Shown here: one piece after another, positions 50,507 through 60,022 of the stretch | Position numbering within the stretch: the first letter of the stretch is position 1 | Layout of the letters: every line of letters begins with the position of its first letter | From: Polymorphobacter megasporae | GTDB taxonomy: Bacteria > Pseudomonadota > Alphaproteobacteria > Sphingomonadales > Sphingomonadaceae | DNA: 64,000 bases | Direction of reading: 5' to 3' | Assembly: GCF_018982885.2 (NCBI RefSeq) | Contig: NZ_CP081848.1 | Location: 3,720,001-3,784,000, forward strand | The notes under the pieces: generated by a model | What the model saw: only the letters and a program-made list of their open reading frames with translations | Databases searched by the model: none | What the model was told of the DNA's origin: nothing | Position numbers and translations under genes: made by a program

Positions 50507-53500
50507 ATGCGCTCGATCGCTGTCGCGTCGCGGACCGTTTTGGTTTCCGGCGTATCGCTGCTGGCTTTGTTCAACGCGGGCGCGGGACTAGCCCAAAGCG
50601 CCGCAAGCGCCCCCGCCAATCCCGGACAAACTGCCACCGCGCCGACCAGTTCGGGCGGATACAACGCCATCGACGAGATCGTCGTCACCGCGCAGCGCAC
50701 CTCGCAAAGCCTGCAGGACGTGCCGATTGCCGTGACCGCTTTCACCGCGCAAAGTCTCGCCGCCCAGCAGATCAACAACTCGTCGGATCTCCAGCTGACG
50801 CTGCCGAACATCACCTTCACCAAAGGCAACTTCACCACCGGCGTGTTCACCATCCGCGGCGTCGGCGACCTGTGCGTCGGCGTCACCTGCGATTCGGCGA
50901 CTGCGATCCACGTCAACGACCTGCCGCTGTTCAACACGCGCATCTTCGAAACCGACTACTTCGACCTCGAGCGGGTAGAGGTGCTGCGCGGCCCGCAGGG
51001 CACTTTGTACGGCCGCAACGCCACCGCCGGCGTCGTGAACTTCATTACCGTCAAGCCCGACTTGAAGGCGCTCCACGCCTCGGTCGAGGGTGAGTACGGG
51101 AATTACAACGACATCCGCATCAAGGGCATGATCAACGTGCCGCTTACCGACACGCTGGGTGTCCGCTTTGCCGGTACTTATCTCAAGCGCGACGGCTATA
51201 CCCAGAACCTCTATAACAACACGGGCATCGACGGCCGCGACGAATATGCGCTGCGCGGCTCGGTGCGCTGGCGCCCCGAGCCGAACACCACGATCGACCT
51301 GATGGGCTATTACTTCCACGAGAACGATAGCCGCCTGCGCAACCAGAAGCAGCAGTGCCTGCGCGACCCGACCGGCGTCCTCGGCTGCTTGCCCGGCGGG
51401 CTGACGACGGCTTCTGGACAGAACGGCGTGACCAACGCCAATGCGACGATCGCGAGCCTCTTCGTGTCGCAGCAGTTCCTCGGTTCGCCGGCGATCTTCG
51501 GCGCGTTGGCCCCCGCGCTCAAGCCGCTGGCGATCGCCAACCTCTACGGCCCCGATGCCTATGGGGCCGCGATAAACCCGCAGGATCCTCGGCAGGTCTA
51601 TACCGCTTACCAGCCGAGCTATTTCTCCGACGAGATCAACGCGACGATCAAGATTGAGCACGATTTCGGCAAGGTTAAGCTCGACGTCTCGGGCCTCTAC
51701 CAGCGCAACTCGGTCGACTCGAGCCAGGACTATGACCTCGCGCTCAACAGCGGCACGCTTGCCGCGCAGGGCCTGACCGTCGCGTCGATCTACGGTGCCG
51801 GAGGTGCCGGTGCATTGTCGCCCGCGCTGGCCCCGTTTGCCGCTGCTTTGTCGCAGATCAAGCCCGCTCTGTCGGCGTTGATCCCGAATGGCGTCGGCGG
51901 GCCATATTGTACCTCGACCCCGTTCGATACGACCGGGACCGGCGCTTTCGGCGGCCATTCGGTCTGCGGGGCCGTCCCGCTCAACGCCGACCGCTCGGTG
52001 CAGCGCGACGAGGGCTATACCGGCGAAGCGATCCTGACGACGCAGTTCGACGGCAAGCTCAACTTCTTGTTCGGCGGCATCTACAACAGCTTTAAGACCA
52101 GCGAGAACAGCTATTACGTCAACGCTTTCGGGCTCGACTACGGTTCGGCTGTCCTCGGCCTGGCGAATACAATCGGCAGGCAGTTGGCGGGACAGACGAC
52201 CTTTCCGAGCAGCTACGAAGCGTCGCCTTATTATCGGAACAATACCAATTATTATAAGCTGACGTCGTACGGTCTGTTCGGTGAGGCCTATTTGCAGGCG
52301 ACTGATCGCCTCAAGCTGACTGTCGGTTTGCGCTACAACAACGACCAGAAGACGGTCAGCGCGCGTACGACGCTCTTCTCGGATTCGGCTGGGACCGCGG
52401 TCCTCGTGCCATACGGCTCCTCGAACATCACCCAGGCCTTCAACTACGGCAACCTGGACTATGATGCGGTCAACGCTGGCAACCAGCTCTTCCAGACCGC
52501 GAAGGTGGGCTTCTCCGAGGTCACCGGACGCGCCGTCCTCGACTATAAGATCACCGACCAGAACCTGCTGTATGCGTCTTACTCGCGCGGCTACAAGTCG
52601 GGCGGCATCAACCCGCCGCTGTCGCCGGGGGCCGGCGTGCCGGTCGCCTTCAGCCCCGAGTTTATCGACTCGTTCGAGATCGGATCGAAGAACACCTTCC
52701 TCGACGGTACGGTTCGCCTGAACCTCGCGGCGTTCTACTATAAGTACAAGAACCTGCAGATCAGCCGCATCGTTCAGCGGACCGCGGTCAACGACAACAT
52801 CAACGCCGACATCTACGGTGTCGAAGCCGATGCGATCATCGAGCCGATCCGTGCCTTCGCGGTCAACCTCGGCTTCAGCTACCTGAAGACCAAGGTCGTC
52901 GGCGACTCGTTCTTCGCCAATCCCCGCGACCCGTCGGGCGGTCGTGGCGACGCGGTGATCATCAAGGACATCACCACCGCCGCCAACTGCGCCGTCGTCC
53001 CGAAGGTCGCCGGCAACGCGGCTGGCGCACAGGGATATGTCACCGCGATCAACAGCGGGATCGGCCTCAACGGTCCGACACCGTTCCCGACGGGCAGCGG
53101 TATCCAGGGCAACACCACCGGCGCGTTCGGCATCTGCAGTGCGCTTGCTGCAAACGCGGCGACGGTGGGCACGCTGTTCGGTGGCGTCAACGTCGCCAAC
53201 GATGGTGTGCAGGTCAATGTTCGTGGCAACCAGCTGCCACAGTCGCCTAAGTTCAAGGCTTCGGCAGGCGCGCAGTACACTATCGATCTCGGCACCGGCG
53301 GCATCAACGTGGTTCCGCGGTTCGATATCGCCCTGACCGGTGAAAGCACGGGAAGCATCTTCAACGACAATGCTGACCGCATCCCGTCGTACTACATCAT
53401 GAACGCGCAGGTTCAGGTGAACGGCAAGGACGACCGCTGGTTCGTTCGTGGCTTCATCCAGAACATCGCCAACAACAATGCGACGACCGGCCTGTATGTG

Positions 53501-53584
53501 ACCGACCAGTCGTCGGGCCTGTTCACCAACATCTTCACCCTCGAGCCGCGGCGCTACGGCATCGCCGGCGGTATCAAGTTCTAG
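50507..53584 (+). CDS. TonB-dependent outer-membrane receptor
   Basis: The 1025-residue protein has a signal peptide, a TonB-box-like IDEIVVTAQRTSQSLQDVPI, a plug domain (FTIRGVGDLCVGVTCDSATA, then YFDLERVEVLRGPQGTLYGR) and a large beta barrel ending in the aromatic IAGGIKF. The family imports siderophores, vitamins, sugars or plant compounds with energy from TonB-ExbBD. Large insertions in extracellular loops (for example ALAPFAAALSQIKPALSALI) carry cysteine pairs. GGGGAG precedes the ATG. A strong hairpin terminator follows. The substrate cannot be told; the nearby SapC protein fits a glycan or oligosaccharide role. Confidence 0.93.
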   Translation: MRSIAVASRTVLVSGVSLLALFNAGAGLAQSAASAPANPGQTATAPTSSGGYNAIDEIVVTAQRTSQSLQDVPIAVTAFTAQSLAAQQINNSSDLQLTLPNITFTKGNFTTGVFTIRGVGDLCVGVTCDSATAIHVNDLPLFNTRIFETDYFDLERVEVLRGPQGTLYGRNATAGVVNFITVKPDLKALHASVEGEYGNYNDIRIKGMINVPLTDTLGVRFAGTYLKRDGYTQNLYNNTGIDGRDEYALRGSVRWRPEPNTTIDLMGYYFHENDSRLRNQKQQCLRDPTGVLGCLPGGLTTASGQNGVTNANATIASLFVSQQFLGSPAIFGALAPALKPLAIANLYGPDAYGAAINPQDPRQVYTAYQPSYFSDEINATIKIEHDFGKVKLDVSGLYQRNSVDSSQDYDLALNSGTLAAQGLTVASIYGAGGAGALSPALAPFAAALSQIKPALSALIPNGVGGPYCTSTPFDTTGTGAFGGHSVCGAVPLNADRSVQRDEGYTGEAILTTQFDGKLNFLFGGIYNSFKTSENSYYVNAFGLDYGSAVLGLANTIGRQLAGQTTFPSSYEASPYYRNNTNYYKLTSYGLFGEAYLQATDRLKLTVGLRYNNDQKTVSARTTLFSDSAGTAVLVPYGSSNITQAFNYGNLDYDAVNAGNQLFQTAKVGFSEVTGRAVLDYKITDQNLLYASYSRGYKSGGINPPLSPGAGVPVAFSPEFIDSFEIGSKNTFLDGTVRLNLAAFYYKYKNLQISRIVQRTAVNDNINADIYGVEADAIIEPIRAFAVNLGFSYLKTKVVGDSFFANPRDPSGGRGDAVIIKDITTAANCAVVPKVAGNAAGAQGYVTAINSGIGLNGPTPFPTGSGIQGNTTGAFGICSALAANAATVGTLFGGVNVANDGVQVNVRGNQLPQSPKFKASAGAQYTIDLGTGGINVVPRFDIALTGESTGSIFNDNADRIPSYYIMNAQVQVNGKDDRWFVRGFIQNIANNNATTGLYVTDQSSGLFTNIFTLEPRRYGIAGGIKF

Positions 53585-53604
53585 TATCCAACGCGCCGGA
53601 CGAT

Positions 53605-53636
53605 AAAGGGCGGGGAGCAATCCCCGCCCTTTATTT
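53605..53636 (+). terminator. rho-independent terminator of the TonB receptor gene
   Basis: AAAGGGCGGGGA pairs with TCCCCGCCCTTT around a four-base loop and is followed by ATTTT, 20 bases after the stop codon. A perfect 12-bp stem makes it a strong terminator, and it is symmetric enough to work in both directions. Confidence 0.88.
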
Positions 53637-53765
53637 TGCGCGCTCATCATCGCTTCCTACCAGATTCGCGCGTCATTCATTGACTTTCGACGCAAAAGCG
53701 CGCCAAGCGCGGGGCGAAGCGTGGGCGATCGCGGTTGGACCGCCCCCTGGATCCCAAGGACCCGC

Positions 53766-55358
53766 ATGAGTTTCGAAGCACTGGGCTTGTCGGAGGAGTT
53801 GCTCCGCGCGGTCGGCGATAGCGGGTATACGACCCCGTCGCCGATTCAGGCGAGCGCGATTCCGAGCGTGCTGATGGGGCGCGACATCATAGGTGTCGCC
53901 CAGACCGGTACCGGCAAGACCGCCTCGTTCGTTCTGCCGATGATCGATATTCTTGCGCAGGGCCGCGGCCGCGCGCGGATGCCGCGATCGCTGATCCTTG
54001 AGCCGACCCGCGAGCTGGCGCAGCAGGTCAGCGAGAATTTCGTCAAGTACGGAAAGTACCACAAGCTCAACATGGCGCTGCTCATTGGCGGCGTGTCGAT
54101 GGGCGACCAACTCGCCGCGCTCGAGAAGGGCGTCGACGTCCTGATCGCGACCCCGGGCCGCCTGATGGATCTGTTCGGCCGCGGCAAGATCATGCTCAAC
54201 AACTGCGGTTTGCTCGTCATCGACGAGGCCGACCGGATGCTCGACATGGGGTTCATCCCCGACATCGAGGAAATCTGCACCAAGCTTCCCGCCGTGCGCC
54301 AGACGCTGTTGTTCTCGGCAACGATGCCGGGGCCGATCAAGAAGCTCGCCGACCGCTTCATGTCGGACCCGAAGACGATCGAAGTCGCTCGCCCCGCGTC
54401 GACCAATGCCTCGATCGCGCAGTTCATCGTCGAGACGAGTTCGCGCGGTAAGCGCGCGGCGCTGCGCAAGCTGCTCAGCGACCCCGAGGTCAAGAATGCC
54501 ATCGTCTTCTGCAACCGCAAGAAGGACGTTCGCGAGCTCGCCGACGTGCTCAAGAAGGCCGGGCTGTCGGCTGGGCAGATCCACGGCGACATGGATCAGG
54601 GCGACCGCATTCGCGAACTCGACCGCTTCAAGTCGGGCGCGATCCTTGTCCTCGTCGCCTCCGACGTCGCCGCGCGCGGGCTCGATGTGCCCGGCGTCAG
54701 CCACGTCATCAACTACGACGTGCCGCACCATGCCGAGGATTATGTCCACCGCATCGGGCGGACCGGGCGCGCCGGGCTGACCGGCATTGCCTATACGCTC
54801 GCGACACCTGAGGAGGCCGATAATCTCCACGAGGTCGAGAAACTGATCGGGCACAAGGTCCCGCGTCATGCTGCCAACGCCGCTGTCCCCGACGAGGTCG
54901 AAGATGCCGCCGAGACGATCGCGGTCCCGGTCGACGCGCTCCCGGTCGCCGAGGCCGCTCACGACGTCGATGGAGCCGAACACGCTGCCGGCGAGGCCGC
55001 GGTGCCAAGCAGCAGCGACGCCCCACGCCCGCGCCGCCGCCGTGGCGGACGAGGCCGCAAGCCCGAGGGCCAGCGCTCCGAGACCGAGGCGAACGAGCCG
55101 ACGAGCGCCGCACCGAAGGCCGCCGAGCCGCGTGCGAACGAACCCCGTAGCGCCGAACCTGCCCGCGCTGCCGAACCCACCCGCGCGACCGCACCCCGCG
55201 AGCAGCCGCGCCAGTCTCGCGAACCCCGCCGCGACGACAAACGTCGCGATGAGGGCCGCCGTGATGAGGGCCGCCGCCACTCGAACGACGACGGCCCGAG
55301 CGAGATCGGCTTCGGTAACGACGTCCCGGCGTTCATGTTGGTCAAGGCGCGCGGCTGA
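53766..55358 (+). CDS. DEAD-box RNA helicase, RhlE-like
   Basis: The 530-residue protein has all helicase motifs in order: Q motif (SPIQASAIPS), I (AQTGTGKTA), Ia (PTRELAQQV), Ib (TPGRLMD), II (VIDEADRMLDMGF), III (FSATM), IV-V (IVFCNRKKDV, ASDVAARGLDVPG), VI (HRIGRTGRAG). The C-terminal 150 residues are disordered, rich in Arg/Glu/Ala with RRRRGGRGRK and repeated RRDEGRR units, typical of RNA-binding tails of RhlE-like helicases involved in rRNA maturation or mRNA decay and cold adaptation. The start at 53766 begins the Q-motif region. Confidence 0.92.
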   Translation: MSFEALGLSEELLRAVGDSGYTTPSPIQASAIPSVLMGRDIIGVAQTGTGKTASFVLPMIDILAQGRGRARMPRSLILEPTRELAQQVSENFVKYGKYHKLNMALLIGGVSMGDQLAALEKGVDVLIATPGRLMDLFGRGKIMLNNCGLLVIDEADRMLDMGFIPDIEEICTKLPAVRQTLLFSATMPGPIKKLADRFMSDPKTIEVARPASTNASIAQFIVETSSRGKRAALRKLLSDPEVKNAIVFCNRKKDVRELADVLKKAGLSAGQIHGDMDQGDRIRELDRFKSGAILVLVASDVAARGLDVPGVSHVINYDVPHHAEDYVHRIGRTGRAGLTGIAYTLATPEEADNLHEVEKLIGHKVPRHAANAAVPDEVEDAAETIAVPVDALPVAEAAHDVDGAEHAAGEAAVPSSSDAPRPRRRRGGRGRKPEGQRSETEANEPTSAAPKAAEPRANEPRSAEPARAAEPTRATAPREQPRQSREPRRDDKRRDEGRRDEGRRHSNDDGPSEIGFGNDVPAFMLVKARG

Positions 55359-55391
55359 GCAGCTAACCAAATAGGCCGCTTCGGTCGCTAA

Positions 55392-55406
55392 GTTCAAATT
55401 AAGTTC
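55392..55406. promoter_or_regulatory. LexA-box-like site (SOS)
   Basis: GTTCAAATTAAGTTC fits GTTC-N7-GTTC with an AT-rich spacer. The surrounding GCTAAGTTCAAAT-TAAGTTCACAC is nearly identical to the inverse of the 47296 site. It lies in a gene-free gap between the helicase and the enoyl-CoA hydratase gene. Confidence 0.55.
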
Positions 55407-55630
55407 ACACTAAAGTCGATGTTTTGCGACTTCGGCGATTCCGTAGAAAAGCTGCAGGTCCGCGCCGCCGCCCGGCGCGACGATTGAGAGTAGTGAGCGG
55501 CGGTGAATTCATAACTCTCCTTCGGTCGACGTTCGGGGCGGGACGCTAGTCGCGTCCGCCCCCTGTAGGACAGCGGTTTCTCGCGCGATGATTCGCGGCT
55601 AGGATCGCGACAAAATCACGGGGAGCGACC

Positions 55631-56431
55631 ATGGACTACGAGCATATCCTGTTCACCGAAGCCGACGGCGTCGCGACGCTGACGCTCAACCGCCCTGCTG
55701 CGCTCAACGCGCTGACGACCGACCTGATCGCCGAGATGATCGACGCGGTCGACCGCGTCCGCGACGAGGGGACCGCGCGGGCGTTGCTGCTGACCGGCGC
55801 GGGCCGCGCGTTTTGCAGTGGCGCCGACCTCGCCACCGGCGGCGCAACCGGATCGGCGCAGGGGCGCGGCCCGATCGACGCCGGTCACCGCCTCGAAACT
55901 CATTTCAATCCGTTGCTCGAACGGCTGTTCGCGCTTCCGGTCCCGTTCGTCACCGCGATCAACGGCCCGGCGGCGGGGGCGGGCTGCTCGTTCGCGCTCG
56001 CGGGCGACATCGTCGTTGCGGGGGACAGCGCGTATTTCCTCCAGGCCTTCGTCAACATCGGCCTCGTTCCCGACGTCGGCTCGACGTGGCTGCTGCCGCG
56101 GCTCGCGGGCAAGGCGCGCGCGCAGGGGATGATGATGCTCGGCGAGAAAATCCCGGCAGCGACCGCGCTCGACTGGGGGATGATCTGGCAGGTCGTTCCC
56201 GACGCCGACCTGATGGCGACGGCGAACGCGCTGGCGACGCGCCTCGCGGCAGGGCCGACGAAGACGTACGCGCTGATCCGGCAGGGTATTCGCGACAGCC
56301 TCGATGCATCGCTGACCGGGGCGCTGGCGATCGAGCGGCGCAATCAGCGGAGTGCCGGGCGGTCGACCGATTTCGGCGAGGGGGTGGCGGCGTTCCTGCA
56401 GAAGCGGAAAGCCGTTTTCGGCGGGAAGTAG
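55631..56431 (+). CDS. enoyl-CoA hydratase/isomerase (PaaG-like)
   Basis: The 266-residue crotonase-fold enzyme shows LTLNRPAALNALTTDLIAEM, the oxyanion-hole SGADLATGG, INGPAAGAGCSFALAGDIVV, and the catalytic-region FVNIGLVPDVGSTWLLPRL with LGEKIPAATALDWGMI. The glutamate of classical hydratases is replaced by the VPDxGSTW pattern seen in PaaG-like isomerases, suggesting a phenylacetyl-CoA or 2-enoyl-CoA isomerase role. GGGGAG precedes the ATG. A long palindrome follows its stop. Confidence 0.9.
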   Translation: MDYEHILFTEADGVATLTLNRPAALNALTTDLIAEMIDAVDRVRDEGTARALLLTGAGRAFCSGADLATGGATGSAQGRGPIDAGHRLETHFNPLLERLFALPVPFVTAINGPAAGAGCSFALAGDIVVAGDSAYFLQAFVNIGLVPDVGSTWLLPRLAGKARAQGMMMLGEKIPAATALDWGMIWQVVPDADLMATANALATRLAAGPTKTYALIRQGIRDSLDASLTGALAIERRNQRSAGRSTDFGEGVAAFLQKRKAVFGGK

Positions 56432-56437
56432 ACTACT

Positions 56438-56569
56438 CCCTCTCCCCTCGAGGGAGAGGGACGGTTGCGCCCTTCGCGCAACCAGGGTGAGGGTGAGGTC
56501 TCCGTATTACGAGCCACTCACCCTCACCCTGGCGCAAGCGCGCCGTCCCTCTCCCTCAAGGGGAGAGGG
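56438..56569. repeat. long composite inverted repeat between two converging genes
   Basis: A left arm (56438-56497) and right arm (56517-56569) carry matching blocks CCCTCTCCCCT-GAGGGAGAGGG, an internal GCGC palindrome, and CCAGGGTGAGGGTGAG. Each arm itself contains a hairpin. It is the dispersed GAGAGGG-type repeat of alphaproteobacteria. The right arm supplies the last codons and the stop of tgt. Confidence 0.85.
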
Positions 56570-57692
56570 AAGAGTAGCGCGCGAGAAACTTAGCGGCGAA
56601 CGCCTTCACCCGCTCCTCCCCGATCGCCCCCCGCAAATCCGCCATCAGCGTCTCGTAAAACCAAATATTATGCTCGGTCATCAGCATCGCCCCGAGGATC
56701 TCGTCGCTTCGCACTAAATGGCTCAGATACGCCCGGCTCGCGCTCGCACACACCGGGCACGGGCAATCGGCGTCGAGCGGCGCCTGATCCTCGACATACT
56801 TTGCGTTCCGCAAGTTGAGCGGTCCGTCGCGGGTGAACGCCTGCCCCGTCCGCCCCGAGCGCGTCGGCAGGACGCAGTCGAACATGTCGACCCCGCGTAG
56901 CACCGCGCCGACGATGTCGTCGGGTTTGCCGACGCCCATCAGATAGCGCGGGCGGTCGGCGGGGAGCTGCGCGCAGGCGAAGTCGAGCACGCCGAGCATC
57001 GCCGCCTGCCCCTCCCCGACCGCGAGCCCGCCAATCGCATAACCATCGAAGCCGATCTCGGTCAGCGCCGCCGCCGACTCGCCGCGCAGCGCCTCGTCGA
57101 GTCCGCCTTGCTGGATGCCGAAGATCGCCGATGCCTCGGCGTGCGCGCCGCCGCTATCGAAGCCGTCGCGCGAGCGTCTCGCCCAGCGCATCGACCGCCG
57201 CATCGCGTTAGCAACCGCCTCGGGCGTGCCGGGCAGCGCGACTAGCTCGTCGAACGCCATGACGATGTCGGAGCCGAGCAGCCGCTGGATCTCGATCGAG
57301 CGTTCAGGCGTGACCGCATGCTTCGATCCGTCGCGGTGCGAGGCGAAGGTCACCCCCTCCTCGGTAATCTTGGTCAGGCTCCCAAGGCTCATCACCTGAT
57401 AGCCGCCGCTGTCGGTCAGGATCGGGTGCTCCCAGCCCATGAACTTGTGGAGGCCGCCGAGCCGCGCGATCCGCTCGGCGGTCGGGCGAAGCATCAGGTG
57501 ATAGGTGTTGCCGAGGATGATGTCGGCCCCCGACGCGCGCACCTCCGCCGGGCGCATCGCCTTGACGGTGGCAGCGGTCCCGACCGGCATGAAGGCAGGG
57601 GTGCGGACCGTACCGCGGCGCAGGGCGATCGAGCCGGTGCGCGCCGCGCCGTCGGTTGCAGCAATGGTGAAGGCGAAGCGAGGGGGAGTCAT
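56556..57692 (-). CDS. tgt: tRNA-guanine transglycosylase
   Basis: The 378-residue TIM-barrel enzyme exchanges guanine 34 for preQ1 in tRNAs with GUN anticodons, in queuosine biosynthesis. Hallmarks: [45 protein letters not shown] (nucleophile/base Asp), [56 protein letters not shown] and the C-terminal zinc site [17 protein letters not shown]. The start at 57692 has little ribosome-site support, but family length fits. The final SSLSP and stop come from a palindromic repeat. Confidence 0.96.
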   Translation of the reverse strand: MTPPRFAFTIAATDGAARTGSIALRRGTVRTPAFMPVGTAATVKAMRPAEVRASGADIILGNTYHLMLRPTAERIARLGGLHKFMGWEHPILTDSGGYQVMSLGSLTKITEEGVTFASHRDGSKHAVTPERSIEIQRLLGSDIVMAFDELVALPGTPEAVANAMRRSMRWARRSRDGFDSGGAHAEASAIFGIQQGGLDEALRGESAAALTEIGFDGYAIGGLAVGEGQAAMLGVLDFACAQLPADRPRYLMGVGKPDDIVGAVLRGVDMFDCVLPTRSGRTGQAFTRDGPLNLRNAKYVEDQAPLDADCPCPVCASASRAYLSHLVRSDEILGAMLMTEHNIWFYETLMADLRGAIGEERVKAFAAKFLARYSSLSP

Positions 57693-57773
57693 TGCGGGGA
57701 GATAGCGAGGTTGCGCGCGTCCGTCACTTCCTCTGCCCATCGGGCTCGGACGAGAACGAGAGTTCGGGACGCA

Positions 57774-59105
57774 ATGGTTTCTTGCCCTATCGCCCGTCGC
57801 TACCTTAACACCCTCCGCGTGAACCCCTTCGCCATCCCCAACTTCCGCGCCTTCTTCGCCGCGCGGGTCGCCGCCAACGTCGCCAGCGCGATGCTCGTCA
57901 TCGTCATCGGCTGGCAGGTCTACGACATCGCGCGGCTGACGATGTCGACCAAGGACGCGGCGTTCCTGCTCGGCATGATCGGGCTCGCGCAGTTCCTGCC
58001 GCTGTTCGCCTTGACGCTCGTCGTCGGCTACGTCGCCGACCGGGTAGACCGGCGGTACATCGCGCGTGCCGCGACCGCGCTGGTGTTGTTCTGTGCGGCG
58101 CTGCTCGGCGGGCTCGCACTCGCGCACAACGTCACGCTGACGGCGTTGTTCGTCGTCGCGGTCCTGCTCGGCGTTGGGCGCGCATTTATCGGCCCGGCGC
58201 TGTCGGCGCTCGCCCCCAATTTGGTCCCGCGCGAGATGCTGCCGACCGCAATCGCGTGGAATTCGATCGGCTGGCAGGGCGGCGGGGTCGTCGGGCCGCC
58301 GCTTGGCGCGTTCCTGTATGCGGCCTCCCCCGCCGCGCCATATCTTCTCGCCACGGTCCTATTCGCGATCGCGCTCGTGGCGCTGTTCATGATCACCCCC
58401 GTCCCGCGCCCTGCGCGGTCGCTGCTGAGCCCGTGGCGCGCGACGCTCGAGGGGCTCGGCTATGTCCGCCATAACCAGATCGTCCTCGGGGCGATCAGCC
58501 TCGACCTGTTCGCGGTGCTGCTTGGCGGCGCGACCGCGATGCTGCCGGTTTATGCCCGCGACGTCCTCCATGTCGGTGTCGCCGGGCTGGGGCCGTTGCG
58601 CGCCGCCCCGGCGGCGGGCGCGGCGATCACCGCGCTGCTGCTGACGCGGCTGCCAATCACGCGCCATGTCGGGGTCAAGATGTTCGCCTGCGTCGCGCTT
58701 TTCGGCATCTCGACGATCGTCTTCGGCCTGTCGAAGGACCTGTACCTATCGCTCGGCGCGCTGGCGGTGCTCGGTGCGGCCGACATGATCTCGGTCTATG
58801 TCCGCTCGTCGCTGATCCAGCTCCACACCCCCGACGCGATGCGCGGGCGGGTGTCGGCGGTGTCGTCGGTCTTCATCTCGGCATCGAACGAGCTTGGCGA
58901 GTTCGAGAGCGGGCTGACCGCGGCGTGGCTCGGCCCGGTCGAGGCGGTCGTTGCCGGCGGCGTCGGTGCGGTCGCGGTGACGCTGATCTGGGCGTGGCAA
59001 TTCCCGGCGCTTCGCCGCGCCGACCGCTTCGTCGCCCCCGAAACGTCCTCGCCCGCGGCGATCGAAATTGCTATTGAAACCGAGCAAGCGGAGACAGCGC
59101 GATGA
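57774..59105 (+). CDS. MFS transporter (EntS/MFS_3-like exporter)
   Basis: The 443-residue protein has twelve predicted transmembrane helices with the MFS loop motif [14 protein letters not shown] between helices 2 and 3 and a family pattern of the enterobactin-exporter-type group ([60 protein letters not shown], and [20 protein letters not shown]). The likely role is export of small molecules. Its stop overlaps the cysK start by four bases (ATGA), so it is translationally coupled to cysteine synthase. A cysteine or cysteine-derived substrate is a possible inference. Confidence 0.85.
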   Translation: MVSCPIARRYLNTLRVNPFAIPNFRAFFAARVAANVASAMLVIVIGWQVYDIARLTMSTKDAAFLLGMIGLAQFLPLFALTLVVGYVADRVDRRYIARAATALVLFCAALLGGLALAHNVTLTALFVVAVLLGVGRAFIGPALSALAPNLVPREMLPTAIAWNSIGWQGGGVVGPPLGAFLYAASPAAPYLLATVLFAIALVALFMITPVPRPARSLLSPWRATLEGLGYVRHNQIVLGAISLDLFAVLLGGATAMLPVYARDVLHVGVAGLGPLRAAPAAGAAITALLLTRLPITRHVGVKMFACVALFGISTIVFGLSKDLYLSLGALAVLGAADMISVYVRSSLIQLHTPDAMRGRVSAVSSVFISASNELGEFESGLTAAWLGPVEAVVAGGVGAVAVTLIWAWQFPALRRADRFVAPETSSPAAIEIAIETEQAETAR

Positions 59106-60022
59106 AAGCAGATTCGATCCTCGCCACGATCGGCAACACGCCGCACATCCGCATGGCGCGGCTGTTTCCCGACCACGAAGTCTGGATCAAGTCCGAGCGG
59201 TCGAACCCCGGCGGGTCGATCAAGGACCGCATCGCACTGGCGATGGTCGAGGCCGCCGAAGCCGACGGCTCGCTCAAGCCGGGCGGGACGATCGTCGAGC
59301 CGACCAGCGGCAACACCGGCATCGGCCTCGCGCTCGTCGGCGCGATCAAGGGCTACAAGGTCATCCTCGTCATGCCCGATTCGATGTCGATCGAGCGGCG
59401 GCGGCTGATGCTCGCGTACGGCGCGACCTTCGACCTGACGCCGCGCGCGGGCGGCGTAAAAGCCGCGATCGAACGCGCGCACGAGATCGTCGCCTCGACT
59501 CCGAACAGCTGGATGCCGGGGCAGTTCGAGAACCCGGCGAACGTCGCGGTCCACGTCCGCACCACCGCGCGCGAGATCCTCGAGGATTTCGACGAAATGC
59601 CGATCGACGCGATGATCACCGGCGTCGGCACCGGCGGCCACATCACCGGCGTTGCCGAGGCACTCAAGCCGATCTGGCCGAAGCTCAAGGTGTTCGCGGT
59701 CGAGCCGACGACGTCGCCGGTGATCTCGGGCGGCCAGCCGGGGCCGCACGCGATCCAGGGCATCGGCGCGGGCTTCATCCCGGAGAATTTGCACACGCAG
59801 ATCCTCGACGGCGTCATCCAGGTCGACCCTAACGATGCGAAGGCGTGGGCGGTCCGGGCGGCGAAGGAAGAGGGCATGCTCGTCGGCATCTCGTCGGGGG
59901 CGACCTTGTGCGCGATCGCGCAGAAGCTCCCCGAACTGCCGGCGGGGTCGCGCGTCCTCGGCTTCAATTACGATACCGGCGAGCGTTATCTGTCGGTCCC
60001 GGACTTCCTGCCGACCGAGTAA
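59102..60022 (+). CDS. cysK: cysteine synthase
   Basis: The 306-residue PLP enzyme makes cysteine from O-acetylserine and sulfide. Seen here: [38 protein letters not shown] (PLP lysine in SIKD), [17 protein letters not shown], the phosphate-binding [15 protein letters not shown], and [15 protein letters not shown]. It is fully collinear with CysK. The start overlaps the upstream MFS gene, and the 3' end overlaps the converging metallophosphoesterase gene by 59 bases. Confidence 0.95.
   Translation: MKADSILATIGNTPHIRMARLFPDHEVWIKSERSNPGGSIKDRIALAMVEAAEADGSLKPGGTIVEPTSGNTGIGLALVGAIKGYKVILVMPDSMSIERRRLMLAYGATFDLTPRAGGVKAAIERAHEIVASTPNSWMPGQFENPANVAVHVRTTAREILEDFDEMPIDAMITGVGTGGHITGVAEALKPIWPKLKVFAVEPTTSPVISGGQPGPHAIQGIGAGFIPENLHTQILDGVIQVDPNDAKAWAVRAAKEEGMLVGISSGATLCAIAQKLPELPAGSRVLGFNYDTGERYLSVPDFLPTE

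Noticed and set aside
50588-53650. Long minus-strand frame antisense to the TonB receptor
   Set aside because: It is the mirror of a highly GC-biased gene; its translation is Arg/Asp/Val-rich without domains, while the plus-strand frame is a full receptor.
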